Source: Ascaphus truei (Eukaryota > Chordata > Amphibia > Anura > Ascaphidae). Taken from it: a stretch of DNA of 64,000 nt. Both the position numbers and the translations under genes were made by a program. Under the pieces are notes generated by a model that did not search any database, was not told where the DNA came from, and saw only the letters and a list, made by a program, of their open reading frames with translations. This document shows positions 1 through 10,562 of this stretch, one piece after another (within the stretch, counting starts at the first letter, position 1; every line of letters begins with the position of its first letter). The stretch covers positions 50,189,045 to 50,253,044 of the forward strand of contig CM071568.1 of the NCBI GenBank assembly GCA_036426205.1, written 5' to 3'.

Positions 1-189
1 TGTCTGCCATTCCTCCCCGATCGCCTCCACTCTCCGTGCATGTTTTGCGCACACGACGCCATATGCTCTGTGGCACGTAATATCAGTCTAATGCAGCGGA
101 CGTGCCATTCAGGGTGAAGCTGAATCATGGTCCATCTGTACACGGGTACCTAAACTGCATAATCATTCAGCATACAGTACTTCTTACAT

Positions 190-1365
190 AGTTACATAGT
201 AGATGAAGTTGAAAAAAGACATAGGTCCATCAAGTTCAACCTATGCTAAATTTAGACAACAGATACTTTATCCTATATCTATACTTACTTATTGATCCAG
301 AGGAAGGCAAACAAAAATCCCCATTAAGGGGAAAAAATAATTCCTTCCTGACTCCAAGAATTGGCAATCGGATTAATCCCTGGATCAACATCCTTCCCAT
401 GTATACTTATTTGGTATATCCCTGTATACTTTTCCCATCTAAAACAATGTCCAACCTTTTTTTGAACAAATCTATTGTATCTGCCATCACAGTCTCCGTG
501 GGTAATGAATTCCACATTTTAACTGCCCTTACGGTAAAGAACCCTTTCCTTTGTTGCTGGTGAAATTTCCGTTCCTCCAACCTTAAGGGATGCCCCCGAG
601 TCCTTTTGTACTGCCCGTGGGATGAATAGTTCTTTTGAAAGCTCCTTGTATTGTCCCTGAATATATTTGTATATAGTTATCATATCCCCTCTTAGACGCC
701 TCTTTTTTTAATGTAAATAAATCTAATTTAGCTAGCCTCTCCTCATAAGTTAGAATGTCCATCCCCTTTATTAATTTGGTGGCTCTTCTCTGCACTCTCT
801 CTAGTTCCATAATGTCTTTTCTTAGGATTGGTACCCAAAATTGTACTCCATGTTCAAGGTGTGGTCTTACTAGTGCTTTGTAAAGGGGCATAATTATGTT
901 TACTTCCCTTCCATCCATTGCCCGTTTGATGCAAGATAAGATCTTGTTTGCCTTTGCAGCTACTGCATGACATTGGGCACTATTGCTAAGCCTGCTGTCT
1001 ACAAGCACTCCTAAATCCTTCTCCATCAAGGATTCCTTCAATATATCTCCATTTAATTTGTAAGTCGCCTTTTTATTCTTGCATCCCAAATGCATAACCT
1101 TACATTTATCTGTATTAAACCTTATCTGCCATTTACCTGCCCACGTTTCCAGTTTCTCCAAGTCCTTCTGAAGAGAAATTACATCCTGCTCTGATTCTAT
1201 TACCTTACACAATTTAGTATCATCAGCAAAGATGGAGACTTTGCTATCGATCCCAACCTCAAGGTCATTTATAAACAAGTTAAAAAGCAGGGGTCCCAGT
1301 ACCGATCCCTGAGGTACTCCACTCACGACTGTAGTCCAACCTGAAAAAGTTCCATTTATGAACAC
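190..1365 (-). mobile_element. CR1/L2-like LINE, 3' half (RT end and 3' tail), decayed
   Basis: On the minus strand a 260-codon frame (1365 down to 583) carries the reverse transcriptase core: a GVPQGSVLGPLLF motif, then a FADD catalytic box, then the HLG and LGVLVD blocks and an RRATK segment typical of the C-terminal part of Jockey/CR1/L2-type LINE RTs. From 560 down to 190 the frame is lost and the sequence is the element's 3' tail. Two other tails of the same family occur at 31040-31275 and 41053-41380 in the same orientation. The 5' part (endonuclease) is absent, the usual result of 5'-truncated target-primed insertion. Clade assignment is by motif only; CR1, L2 or a related clade are all possible. 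Confidence 0.85.
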
Positions 1366-1550
1366 CCTCTATTGTCTGTCTTCTGAAGCCAGGGATTCCG
1401 GATAAGGATATGCAATTGAACGTTGTGGCCTTTTTGCTTCTTATCCAATTTAACATGAATCCCTGTAAGTGTATGCCTGCTAGCTTGTGCTTGCTTTTAT
1501 AGCAAATTCTGGGTTAAAGAAGTGCATGATCAGCAAATGTACTCAGACAA
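1366..1550. other. Unassigned repeat-like DNA
   Basis: No frame or structure recognised; it may be a frameshifted upstream continuation of the neighbouring LINE RT. Confidence 0.3.
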
Positions 1551-1572
1551 AACAGCTGTTTCGCTCTTGAGA
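1551..1572 (-). repeat. Half copy of the hammerhead-like module
   Basis: Read on the minus strand this is AAGAGCGAAACAGCTGT: the GAAA side of the module (see 52688-52721) with an AC..GT closing pair, but without the TGANRAA half. A family with GCGCACAACGC begins directly beside it at about 1573 and recurs at 62140, so the other half may have been displaced by insertion. Confidence 0.4.
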
Positions 1573-1866
1573 AACAAAAAGAAAACAGCGCACAACGCTC
1601 ATAGTGAAGTAAATCAAGGATAAAAATATATTAAATATCCAAGGATAGGTAATGTGCGTACAGTACATCAGGGAAATAGTAAAACAGCATTTCATGGGAC
1701 AAGTTACCCATACACCACACCATCATGAAGATCTGGACAATCACGGATCATCAGTTATCAGCCTCCACAGGTAAGGGCAATCACAGGTCACGCTACACAC
1801 AAAGGGAACTCCCGCACCGCCACAATATGAACCACGTTGAGGTGCTCACTAGGTAAAGGAATGATG

Positions 1867-3198
1867 TATACAAAAGAAAAGGAAACCTAGTATATCAGCA
1901 CTCTATCAAGCTTATCTGCTGATCAGGGGGCCCGTGTGGGCTATCGTTATACTCTGACCTGCCTGCCACCGGCTGAGCCTGAATCAGCTGTTCTATGCCG
2001 GTATGTGAGAAGCACAATTCCAGCTGTCGGCTGATTTCACTGATCCTCAGTGTAACCCTTAGGACTATTAGCCCTTACTGATTGAAACCATTACCCTATC
2101 AAGGGAGCTCTATTGGTGAACGGTTAATTCTACCTGCTATTTGGTTTTAGGGGCTATACTCCATGTTCAAGGATTTCTGTCCGTGAATAACCTCACTGAT
2201 CAGCCACCTGTGTGTGCTCCCCCTGCATATTACCCTTTAAACACTTCCCTGACAGGGTGGTTGTATATGGGTCCTGGTATATACTATTATTACCTTTGCA
2301 GATATTCATACCATTATCTGTTCATACCTCTAGCACAGTTTTTGCTGCACATTGTTGGGGTGTGCATATTCCCCTAATAACAATTCCCCATACAAGGGGG
2401 TCTGTGTGGGTAAATGATATACTCTCCGTGTATCACTGCAGCCAATAAAATAGAATATAACAAATATATATCTATATATATATATATATATATCTAGTGC
2501 AGAGGATATATATATGAGCAGCTGCTTGTGACTCTATTTAGGATGTTTCAATATTCCCTTCATTAGTCCCATAGCCAAGCTACATCTTGTCTACACTTCT
2601 AGAGCAATAAGGCATTACTCAAGGTACCCCAAGAAGGTGTCCACATAAATCACTATATTTCTATACTTGCAGACCTTTGCATTATTTGGCTCTAGGGGCT
2701 ATATTCACGGAACGCCTCATTAGGTATTACCGTTATGTTAGGCAGCTTCCAGTGTTTGAATGGGACTACAACATCAGTCACACGTCCACAGATAGTCACA
2801 TACAGATATCTACTTTGCCTTGCTTAGATGTTATACATGTACACCACATATATGCCAATATTGATTCAGAGCGCCTATATATACACGCTCTAAGAATATA
2901 CATGTACATTAGAACTGACATCCTGTATGGTGGGTACATCACGGACTTATCTCCATACCTATAGGAGGCTATATACATAGCTCCAGATCCTAAATATCTA
3001 TCCAGGATCTCCATATGTATACACTACTTAACTACCTTCAGTTAAGTTACGAATGATTACAGTCACGTGCTGTTTGACACACACTTTTATTTTAAAGCCC
3101 ATTTTTTTATTCATTCACCAATAAAGTATTTTAATCAAATAATTATACATTTAGCTTGATAGAGTGCTGATATACTAGGTTTCCTTTTCTTTTGTATA
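1867..3198. mobile_element. 1.33-kb element with 46-bp perfect terminal inverted repeats
   Basis: Positions 1867-1912 are the exact reverse complement of 3153-3198 (46 of 46), beginning TATACAAAAGAAAAGG. The ends are flanked by TA, compatible with a Tc1/mariner-type target site but not proof of it. The interior has no convincing coding frame and includes a TA microsatellite (2465-2492). It is likely a non-autonomous DNA transposon. The motif AATCACAGGTCAC occurs just outside both ends (about 1770 and 3200), which suggests a larger composite insertion. Confidence 0.65.
2465..2492. repeat. TA microsatellite
   Basis: An almost uninterrupted TA run inside the inverted-repeat element. Confidence 0.85.
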
Positions 3199-3473
3199 CA
3201 ATCACAGGTCACCACAGTAATGAAGCTGGTCCACAGGTGGGGTGCGGTGAGGGCAGCAATCAAGTCCCAAATATCAAAGTCCCCCCAGAGACAAGTCTCA
3301 GTCCATCTCTACCACGGCAAACTGACTCCACGTGTATCTCTGGGGCTTCAGTCGGCGCTGAAGTGACGTCACTGGGGGGCGTCGAGCCAAAATTGATGGA
3401 TCTGCCAGGGGGAGCAGGGTGGAATGATAGGAGCTTGGGGGACTAGATGTAAACTCAGTATATTGAATAACAA

Positions 3474-3527
3474 GCTAATTCCAACATGTTTCAAGGCTCT
3501 AAATGCCTCTTCATCATTTCGAACTTG
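3474..3527 (-). repeat. Hammerhead-like structural module (copy a)
   Basis: Minus strand: TGATGAA, hairpin with AGGC/GCCT, TTGAAACATGT. Outer flanks AGTTC and GGAATT can pair as stem I. See the copy at 52688-52721 for the shared layout. Confidence 0.5.
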
Positions 3528-4025
3528 AGTCTGCACTGTGAGTGGTTACTGATCTTGCCTTGTGAAACTGGTAGTGGTTACATGCCAGGTACACAATGTA
3601 AGTTATGGTGAGTAAAAAAAGTGATAACCTTGCAACGTACACCACAGATAAAAGAAACCCACTTATGAACACATTCACATGTACAAATGAGCCTTTCCTC
3701 ATAACCACTCGGCATGCAATGCATCAACTGCAGGTAGGGATTCTGAGTAATGGCATGCGAGTGAGCACTGTTATTTTGGTTCTCATTCATTTGAACAAAC
3801 TTATGATTGCTGTTTTTTGCGCTCTGTAGGTTTCCTATCATTAATTGTAGAAATGTTTTTACAGCTATACAAAAAAGATAAATAATTTTTTTGTGCATTT
3901 AAAGGAAATTGAGAGTAACATTGAAGGACAAAAAGCTACATCTGTCAAATGGCATAAATTATTCTTCAAAAAGTTCTTCTTGGAATCAATTGTTATTGGG
4001 GTCAGCTATTTTTATGGAGTTTCTC
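3528..4025. other. Intergenic repeat-like DNA, nothing recognised
   Basis: No conserved frame, tRNA-like box or terminal repeat was found; the short frames here are AT-rich and without family motifs. Confidence 0.3.
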
Positions 4026-5750
4026 TTGTAGACTCCCTTTTTGTTTGGCTTCAATACCTGTAATGCCTTTGTGAAGAAAAAGGATGGATCTCTCAGACCT
4101 TGTATCGATTACCGGGGACTCAATAAAATCACAATCAAGAATCGATATCCTTTGCAATTGATTTCTGAGCTATTTGACAGACTACAGAGGTCCACCATTT
4201 TTACCAAGTTAGATCTACGAGGAGCATACAACCTGGTAAGAATTCGTCAGGGGGATGAGTAGAAGACAGCCTTTTACACTCGGGACGTACATTTTGAATA
4301 TCTAGTGATGCCTTTCGGCCATTGTAATGCGCCTGCAGTATTCCAGGACTTTGTAAACGACGTTTTTAGAGATCTTCTCGATCAATATGTTATAGTCTAC
4401 CTGAATGATATGGTGATCTTTTCCAGTACCGCACGGGAACATCTGGGACATCTTAAACAGGTGTTCCAATGATTACGGGAGAATTATCTATTTGCCAAAT
4501 TGGAGAAATGCCACTTCCACCAGACTACGACGTTCTTTTTGGGGTACATAATCTCCGACACTGTCTTGCCATGGGCCCAGCTAAAGTGAAGGCAGTGGTG
4601 GATTGGTCTCGCCACATGACTCTCAAAGCTGTACAACAGTTGTTAAGCTTCGGACATGGTGTTATTAACAGTGCTGAGAAGCGCTGACGCTCATGCTCTC
4701 CTGCTCATGCAGGAGCTTTTTTTGTGTCCCTGCATGAGTGTCAGCGTGCGCGCTTGTGAGCCGGGCGGGAGGTGGGGCTAGCACGCCTTGTCACGGACTG
4801 CCATCGGCTTTTGGCGGTCACGTGACCGGCCCTGCGCTTCCCTCAGCGGGAAAAATTAAATTGTGCTGTCTGCTGCAATTCCGGAAGCGCCGTCTAAAGC
4901 TGTGCTCATTAGGGATGATGTTTCCCCTCAGCGCGGCTCAGCACGGTCTTTTTGACTATGGAACTGGCCTTAAGTTTCGCTAACTATTATCGGAGATTCA
5001 TCCAAGATTTTTCCTTCGTTCTAGCACCTATTACGGCACTGACACAAAAAAGGAGTTGATCCTGCGCGTTGGTCCTCTGCAGCCATTCCGGCGTTTGAAA
5101 GACTGAAGAAAGCCTTCGTGTCAGCTCCTGCATCCCTATCCAGTATTGCCCTTCACGCACGAGGTGGACACTTCTGATGTAGGGGCAGGAGTGGTATTGT
5201 CCCAAAAGAAAGACTCCTCAGGCCAAACTTCACCCTTGTGCATTTTTTTCCAAGAGGTTTTCGTCCGTCAAACAAAACTATGATGTTGGCAATCGCGAAG
5301 TTTTGGCCATAAAGATGGCCTTAGAAGAATGGAGGCACTTACTCGAGGGCACGGAAAATCCTGTCACCATACTGACAGATCATAAGAACTTATTATATAT
5401 CGACGGTGCATGTTACTTGGGTTCACGATAGGCGCAATGGTCATTATTTGTGTCCTGTTTTAATTTCATTATTTCATATCTACCAGGCTCTACAAATGTA
5501 AAGGCAGATGCTCTCTTGACAATTTCTGGTAGAGGACAAGGCAGAGGATCGACAGGAGACCATACTTCCTCAAGCATGTATACTCTCCGCTAATACATTC
5601 GACTCTTTACAAGACATCACACAAGCGCAATCTCATATATTCCGGAGGGTCTAAAGGTGCTACAGGGATGCTTATTCACGGTTAGTCATTAGGGCTCCCC
5701 GGATTCCTGAGGGAAGGTGGTTACATTTTAGTGCAAATGGGGGGAAGGTA
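4026..5750 (+). pseudogene. Ty3/gypsy LTR retrotransposon pol fragment (RT and RNase H), decayed
   Basis: A gypsy-type reverse transcriptase is readable across several frames: a [16 protein letters not shown] block near 4080, [11 protein letters not shown] near 4200, MPFG near 4310, and the catalytic YxDD box near 4400 changed to YLND, so the second catalytic Asp is lost. Stops occur at 4260 and repeatedly after it. RT resumes after a nested insertion (4647-4973) with the NYYRRFI block, followed by a degraded RNase H region to about 5560. Gag, protease and most of integrase are missing. The sequence then passes into an LTR-like repeat (5755 onward) shared with 16434 and 35420, perhaps this family's own LTR. 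Non-functional. Confidence 0.85.
4647..4973. mobile_element. MITE inserted in gypsy RT, TTAA flanks
   Basis: The RT frame breaks at TTAA (4643-4646) and resumes exactly after a second TTAA (4970-4973), so about 327 bp is an insertion. Inside, near 4660 and 4930, the imperfect inverted sequences AGTGCTGAGAAGCGCTGA and CCGTGCTGAGCCGCGCTG lie close to the ends. TTAA duplication is known for piggyBac and Kolobok elements. The matching TTAAGNTTCG on both sides would also allow a 10-bp duplication, so the superfamily is open. Confidence 0.6.
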
Positions 5751-6519
5751 GGGTCTGGGTGTCAGTGGCTCCCAGACTAGGCCTAGGTTACCCCTCAGGC
5801 CCCAGTCAGGCTCCAATCACGCATAGTTTATTGCTGCTTCAGGGATAGGCCCCCAGATAGGGACATTTCCCCAGTAGCCTTAGTGATAGGCATCAGCGAC
5901 AGACGCCGCGTGATGAATTGCGGCCTCTGGTCTGGGACCAGACCACCCACGATAATAGACCTCTTAAAGGTGAGACCCTCCAGTGGGAGTTAACCCCACG
6001 CAGAGGTGGACACCTTTTGTGGAACGACGACATCGCTGTCACGGTTGTGCTCGCCACAAACTCGGGTCGGACCGCGTGGCTGAGGTAGGGTTGTAAAAGC
6101 ACCGACCTTAAACCTCGCAGGCTGATCCGGATTGCGCAGTTCATAGTCGTACGTAGCAGGGTCTGGATTGGAGAAGACAGCATCGTCGTTGTACAAGCCA
6201 GGGTCAGGATAGGAGACGTCAGAATAAACATTGTCCAAGCAAGAGTTCGGCAACAGGGAGTCAGGAGAACCCCGCTTCGGCTTATGAGCGCGGGGGGGTT
6301 CTCTGCGCGTGCGGCGACCATGGCCCATGGTACTGGTCTCAGGAGGTGGAAGACAGACCAGATTTACACACCGCCTAGCTGCACGGTTAAACCAGCGCTA
6401 CAGCGCAAGAGTCCTGAGCGGGTTAGGGAATCCTCTGTAGCAGCGCAGGAACCAGGACACGGCCTCTCTAGATTAGGGAAAGAGTAGGCCCCAGGAACCA
6501 GGAAGCTGTAGATACACAG

Positions 6520-6750
6520 GGAGACCTCCGCTTCAGTGTAGGAATCCAGGAGACTGAAGGACGCAGGGGCGAAACCTCCGCTTCAGTGCAGGAATCCAGG
6601 AGGCTGAAGGACGCAGGGACGAAACCTCTGCTTCAGCACAGGAGAACAGGAAGCTGACGGACGCAGGGGGACGAAACCCTTCCTCTAGCACAGGAGAACA
6701 GGAAGCTGAAGGACGCCAAGGGAAACCTCCGCTTCAGCACTAAGAGAACA
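6520..6750. repeat. About 50-bp minisatellite inside the LTR
   Basis: Four to five imperfect units, each with AAACCTCCGCTTCAG, then CAGGAGNNCAGGAAGCTGA and GGACGCAGGG, are arrayed head to tail in the 3' LTR. The truncated 5' LTR lacks this part, so it cannot be seen whether the array was present before insertion. Confidence 0.8.
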
Positions 6751-6891
6751 AGCGCTTGTGGCAGAACAGTTGGTGACATCCGGTAAGGACTATGCTCGGC
6801 CAGGAGCACTATGGGAAGGCAATACTTAAAGGCCAGCAGGCCAATCCCCAGCAGGGGCGTGAAGGCATTGCTCCAATGAATGAATGCAAGT

Positions 6892-8025
6892 CTAGGTTGC
6901 ATAATGGGCTGCACAGCTGCAGTAGATACCAGAGGGAGTGTGTATAGCTTTGGTGAGTGAATCCAGGCTGCAGCAAACATCAGGAGAGCTGTTCCAGAAC
7001 TGCACCGGTCTGCAAGGTAAGGTAACCAGTAACCCGCGGAGCGGATTCCTGACAGTATCCCCCCCTTCACGTGAGACCTCCGGGCGAACATGAACACTCA
7101 TAGAGTTGGAGGACTGGGAATTGTTGCTGAACCGTCTAGGATTGGGGTTAGAATCGTGGTCCAGGGACTCGTGGTTAACCCTTAGTGTACTCCCACCCCC
7201 CGGTGAGAACTGCGGCCAGACAGGGTCATCCATGGGTCTTGGGGACATTGAGTTGTTCCTAAAATTCCTTAGGTGGAAAGGATATCCGTAAACGAGCAGT
7301 TCTTTGGTGAGTACAGTTCTAGGATATGAGATAGATGGAAGAAACATCCTTGGTACATGGCTCGCCTCGCAAAATGTCTTGGAAATCCAGGGCTGTGAAG
7401 AACCAGAGGGCTCCAGAGCAGAAACGGAAGAAGGACCCCCACTGAAAGCCCAGTCCTTAATAGAGGAATCGGAATCTAGGATCAGCGGCCCTGCTAGTTG
7501 ATCGAATATACCAGGAGGGATTTTGTAACAGAAAAAGTCTTGGCTGACCACTGTATGTTGGAATTTGCGAGGAATTTTTCCTCTAGAAGGCTCCCAGGTA
7601 ATGGTTAGTAAGGGTATAGGCTGGTTGGAAGCATCTCCCGGTATTGGTATGGAAGGTGACAAGGCATGCAGTAAACCAGGCATAGGGACCGAAATCTTGG
7701 GATACGTACAGAGTATTTCCAACTGAGAGGAAATAACAGGGGCAACTGAAAAATCCGAGGCCCCAAACCATGGTTTAGCAGGAGCAGATAAGCAAACAAC
7801 AGTAGAGCTCTCCAATACTGGAAAATCTTCATTGGAAGATAGTATTGTCAGTGAATCAGGAATAGACCTTGGAATTTTCCTATCAGGAACTTGAGAAAAA
7901 GGCAGAGCCAGGGTAGTGGCGGGAGGGAAGCTAACATCAGAAGCTGAAATCTGTACCTCAGTGACAGAGACCTGAGAATCAACAAGCAGCAAGTATGAAC
8001 TATGACAACTCTTAATGACAGGCAC
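6892..8025 (-). CDS. Hypothetical frame of the non-autonomous LTR element
   Basis: A 377-codon uninterrupted minus frame runs through the interior of the 6037-8751 LTR element and reads into its 3' LTR. The predicted product is rich in Ser and Pro without a recognisable domain, zinc knuckle, protease triad or RT motif. It overlaps the 203-codon frame at 7848-8459 in another frame. I do not recognise it. It could be the remains of a gag-like protein or simply open by chance in a young element; extension into the LTR argues that the last part is not authentic protein. Confidence 0.3.
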   Translation of the reverse strand: MPVIKSCHSSYLLLVDSQVSVTEVQISASDVSFPPATTLALPFSQVPDRKIPRSIPDSLTILSSNEDFPVLESSTVVCLSAPAKPWFGASDFSVAPVISSQLEILCTYPKISVPMPGLLHALSPSIPIPGDASNQPIPLLTITWEPSRGKIPRKFQHTVVSQDFFCYKIPPGIFDQLAGPLILDSDSSIKDWAFSGGPSSVSALEPSGSSQPWISKTFCEASHVPRMFLPSISYPRTVLTKELLVYGYPFHLRNFRNNSMSPRPMDDPVWPQFSPGGGSTLRVNHESLDHDSNPNPRRFSNNSQSSNSMSVHVRPEVSREGGDTVRNPLRGLLVTLPCRPVQFWNSSPDVCCSLDSLTKAIHTPSGIYCSCAAHYAT

Positions 8026-8459
8026 CTTAGGAGTACAAGGAGTTTTCTCTGAACTCCTGGAGAGGAAGGTATGCTCCCAGGTTTAGCAACAGGACTGGCA
8101 GCAGAGCGGGACCGCCAAGCGTCAGCGCAGCTGGCGAGGAGGGAATCCTGTTCTATTATGCAAATGTCCAATGTTTTGGAAAGTAGGCAGAGTATCTTTT
8201 GTACGTGAGCAAACATGAGGAGAGGATCCTCTGGTACTACGTAAATGTCCAATGATAAGGCCAGGGCATGGAGTGTATTACAGGCGGTGGCCAGTTTCCC
8301 AGGATTCACATTATCCCAGGACAAAGGGGAATCAGGGAAGAGAATACTAGCGGCCAGAAGCTGTTTTAAGTACTTGAGGCGATAAGCCTTCAAAAAGAGA
8401 TCTTTACGGCATTTTTTTTGCAAAGGGGTTAAACCTTCAAACATAAACGGATCTCCCAC
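7848..8459 (-). CDS. Hypothetical gag-position frame of the LTR element
   Basis: A 203-codon minus frame begins just inside the truncated 5' LTR, the place where gag normally starts. Its first about 110 residues look protein-like (KKCRKDLFLKAYRLKYLKQ and a helical, Leu-rich stretch), after which composition changes. No CCHC knuckle or major-homology-like motif is visible. A capsid-like remnant is possible from position only. The start ATG is the first after the LTR boundary; the 5' part of the interior appears deleted, so the true start may be lost. Confidence 0.35.
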   Translation of the reverse strand: MGDPFMFEGLTPLQKKCRKDLFLKAYRLKYLKQLLAASILFPDSPLSWDNVNPGKLATACNTLHALALSLDIYVVPEDPLLMFAHVQKILCLLSKTLDICIIEQDSLLASCADAWRSRSAASPVAKPGSIPSSPGVQRKLLVLLRCLSLRVVIVHTCCLLILRSLSLRYRFQLLMLASLPPLPWLCLFLKFLIGKFQGLFLIH

Positions 8460-9200
8460 AGAACAGTTGGTGACATCCGGTAAGGACTATGCTCGGCAAG
8501 GAGCACTATGGGAAGGCAATACTTAAAGGCCAGCAGGCCAATCCCCAGCAGGGGCGTGAAGGCATTGCTCCAATGAATGAATGCAAGTCTAGGTTGCATA
8601 ATGGGCTGCACAGCTGCAGTAGATACCAGAGGGAGTGTGTATAGCTTTGGTGAGTGAATCCAGGCTGCAGCAAACATCAGGAGAGCTGTTCCAGAACTGC
8701 ACCGGTCTGCAAGGTAAGGTAACCAGTAACCCGCGGAGCGGATTCCTGACAATCGCTGGATCAGACGATCCCTTGTGTTAAACGGCGTACCCGGGTACTT
8801 GAGTGCCTGGGGAGGTAAAAGTTCACCAACAGTCCAAAGGGGTAGTGCTACTCCCTACACTTTTGGGTGGGCCCTGACATTGGAAAAGGACACCAGGGTT
8901 ATTGGTGCAAAGCACCCTATGTACTTTGGGGATACTCACCTGGTGTACTGTATTGCGTGATATATATATACTGTGTGGTACAGGGTACCGTATTCTATGT
9001 TCAGTAAAACCCGTTATTATATACGTGTGTGTTTACTATTGGTATCAGTTTCTGTAAAGGGCTCATCCCACTACGCTGGGATCCCTCGCAGGTGCTGCAC
9101 CGAGGCGAACCAGAAGTCACCCCAGGCTCCCAGTGGCAGAGGCTCAGGCATCCTGGTAGCAAAAATGGTAACGGCAGTACCGGTGGTTCTTTTCGTTACG

Positions 9201-9598
9201 GGGAAAAGGGGCTACACTTATATTCTGATATGTTCAAATTTCCATTATCCTTAGCTGTTAGGAAATCTTGTAGCTCCAAGGTGAACTCATTGTTTAGATC
9301 TTCATGCAGTTTTCTAATCGTGAGGTTTTCCCCCAGAAGTGTTTGCTTAATTTAAATATTACACAAGAAAAAATTGGGGTGGAGTACCCCAATTGACTAG
9401 TGCTACAGAGCATTAACCCACTCATGAAAAATTGAGAATGTCTCACTGGAAACCGGATCACATGATGTCCTTAATACATGCTTGAACATCCGTGAACAAA
9501 TTGAACCTATGAACCTGGGGCAGCTCTCATTTAGCAGTAGTGTACTCACATATGTCCATATGTTTCCGGGTCTGTGTGCTCCTTTGCTGAGTGCAGAC
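9201..9598. other. Repeat-like DNA, nothing recognised
   Basis: Lies between the end of the split LTR and the left arm of a foldback; no frame or motif supports a call. Confidence 0.3.
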
Positions 9599-9743
9599 AA
9601 AACGAAATCACCTGTACCGTTGAGGAGAGGTGAATCAGCGGGCACTACAATGCAGGAAGAAAATGCTGAGGCTGGACTGTGCTGTAAATGGTTTCCTTTA
9701 TTCCAAAATGGATAAAAAGAGGAGGGGAAGCATACCCCTGCAC

Positions 9744-9788
9744 CTCTAACGCGTTTCACCCGGCGATTGGGCTTTTTCAAAGAGTAAC
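9744..9788 (-). repeat. Hammerhead-like structural module (copy b)
   Basis: Minus strand: CTCT, TTGAAAAA, hairpin GCCC/GGGT, GAAACGCGTT, AGAG. CTCT and AGAG pair as stem I. GGAATAAAGG follows about 37 nt beyond the outer stem. Confidence 0.55.
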
Positions 9789-10450
9789 ATTACCCGTGCG
9801 TGAAACACTGAAATACCGGAAGTAAACCGGACGTAACGTCACTCAGCCAATGAACTGCGAGTATGCCACAGATGGCATGATGGGAACCTGCATTCATGGC
9901 TGATGTGCGCTCGCGCGAGATACAAAGGCATCAGTGTCATGCGCAGTAGAGACTGATAAATTAAAAACAAAGAGTATTCAGTTTGCAATCCATTGTAACC
10001 ATAATTGCAGTTTGTTTTGATTAATCATTAAACTTCAAGTCCCAAACAAATGGTGACATATATGTAGTAGAAAGTACAAAAAATGTTCATTGATTGATTT
10101 GTTTTTATAATTGCGGATAGCAAACTTGTGATTACAATGATAAATTAAAAACAAGTAAAGTCAAGGGTTAATAGATATTTCCAATACATCAATATTAAAG
10201 TTCTTAATTTCCATATAAACAGTGCATTTTTCAGAAGTTCAATTGAACCATAATTAAATTCTAATAGAAAATATTATTAATGACAATGGCACCAATACAA
10301 CTCATATTCAATGTTAAAACAATTATTGCAACGATTTCTAAACAATTCTTCGATGAAGACATAATCCATTTATATTCTGGAAAATATTTAGATCATAATA
10401 AACAACACCAATATGAATACTAGAAACCTCAATTGATAATGTGTTCTCAT

Positions 10451-10562
10451 GGGAAAGGGTGAAGGAGAGGAGGTGGGAGGAGGGGGGGGAGGAAGGGAGG
10501 GAAGGGAGGGGGAGGGGGGAGGATGGGGAAGGAAGGGAGGAGGGGGGGGAGGAGAAGGAGAA
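10451..10562 (+). repeat. G-rich purine tract (GGA/GGG)n
   Basis: About 110 nt of nearly pure purine with many runs of three to eight G. The plus strand can form G-quadruplexes and the duplex could form H-DNA. The opposite strand yields only spurious Pro/Ser-rich frames. Confidence 0.85.

Larger units (their letters stand above)
6037..8751 (-). mobile_element. LTR retrotransposon with 5-bp TSD, internally deleted
   Basis: Direct duplicates ATCGC (6032-6036 and 8752-8756) flank an element with TG...CA ends. Orientation is minus: a polypurine tract (GAAGGGGGGGATAC on the minus strand, 7055-7068) lies immediately before the 3' LTR (6037-7054, 1018 bp). The 5' LTR is reduced to its first 293 bp (8459-8751), which match 6762-7054 with almost no differences, so insertion was recent or the copies were homogenised. 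No RT, integrase or zinc knuckle is visible; two overlapping minus frames occupy the interior. It sits inside an older LTR (family A). A non-autonomous LTR element is the best call. Confidence 0.8.
5755..9200. mobile_element. Gypsy-type LTR (family A), split by the 6037-8751 insertion
   Basis: The pieces 5755-6036 and 8757-9200 match, in order, a repeat also seen at 16434-17030 and 35420-36480 (shared GCCCCAG, TTAGGGACA-like and GGTCTGGGACCAGA blocks, and an AGGCTCAGG end). They form one interrupted copy. It follows gypsy RT/RNase H here and precedes gypsy gag/protease at 38246, so it is probably that family's LTR. Confidence 0.55.

Noticed and set aside
5893..6328. Two overlapping minus frames of 112 and 142 codons
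   Set aside because: They cross the LTR insertion boundary at 6037 and have no motif.
6520..6750. CRISPR-like regular repeats
   Set aside because: Adjacent units of about 50 bp without unique spacers, inside an LTR of a vertebrate genome.
9780..9990. Possible gene promoter from CpG-containing sequence
   Set aside because: Belongs to the foldback repeat next to the module; no exon follows.
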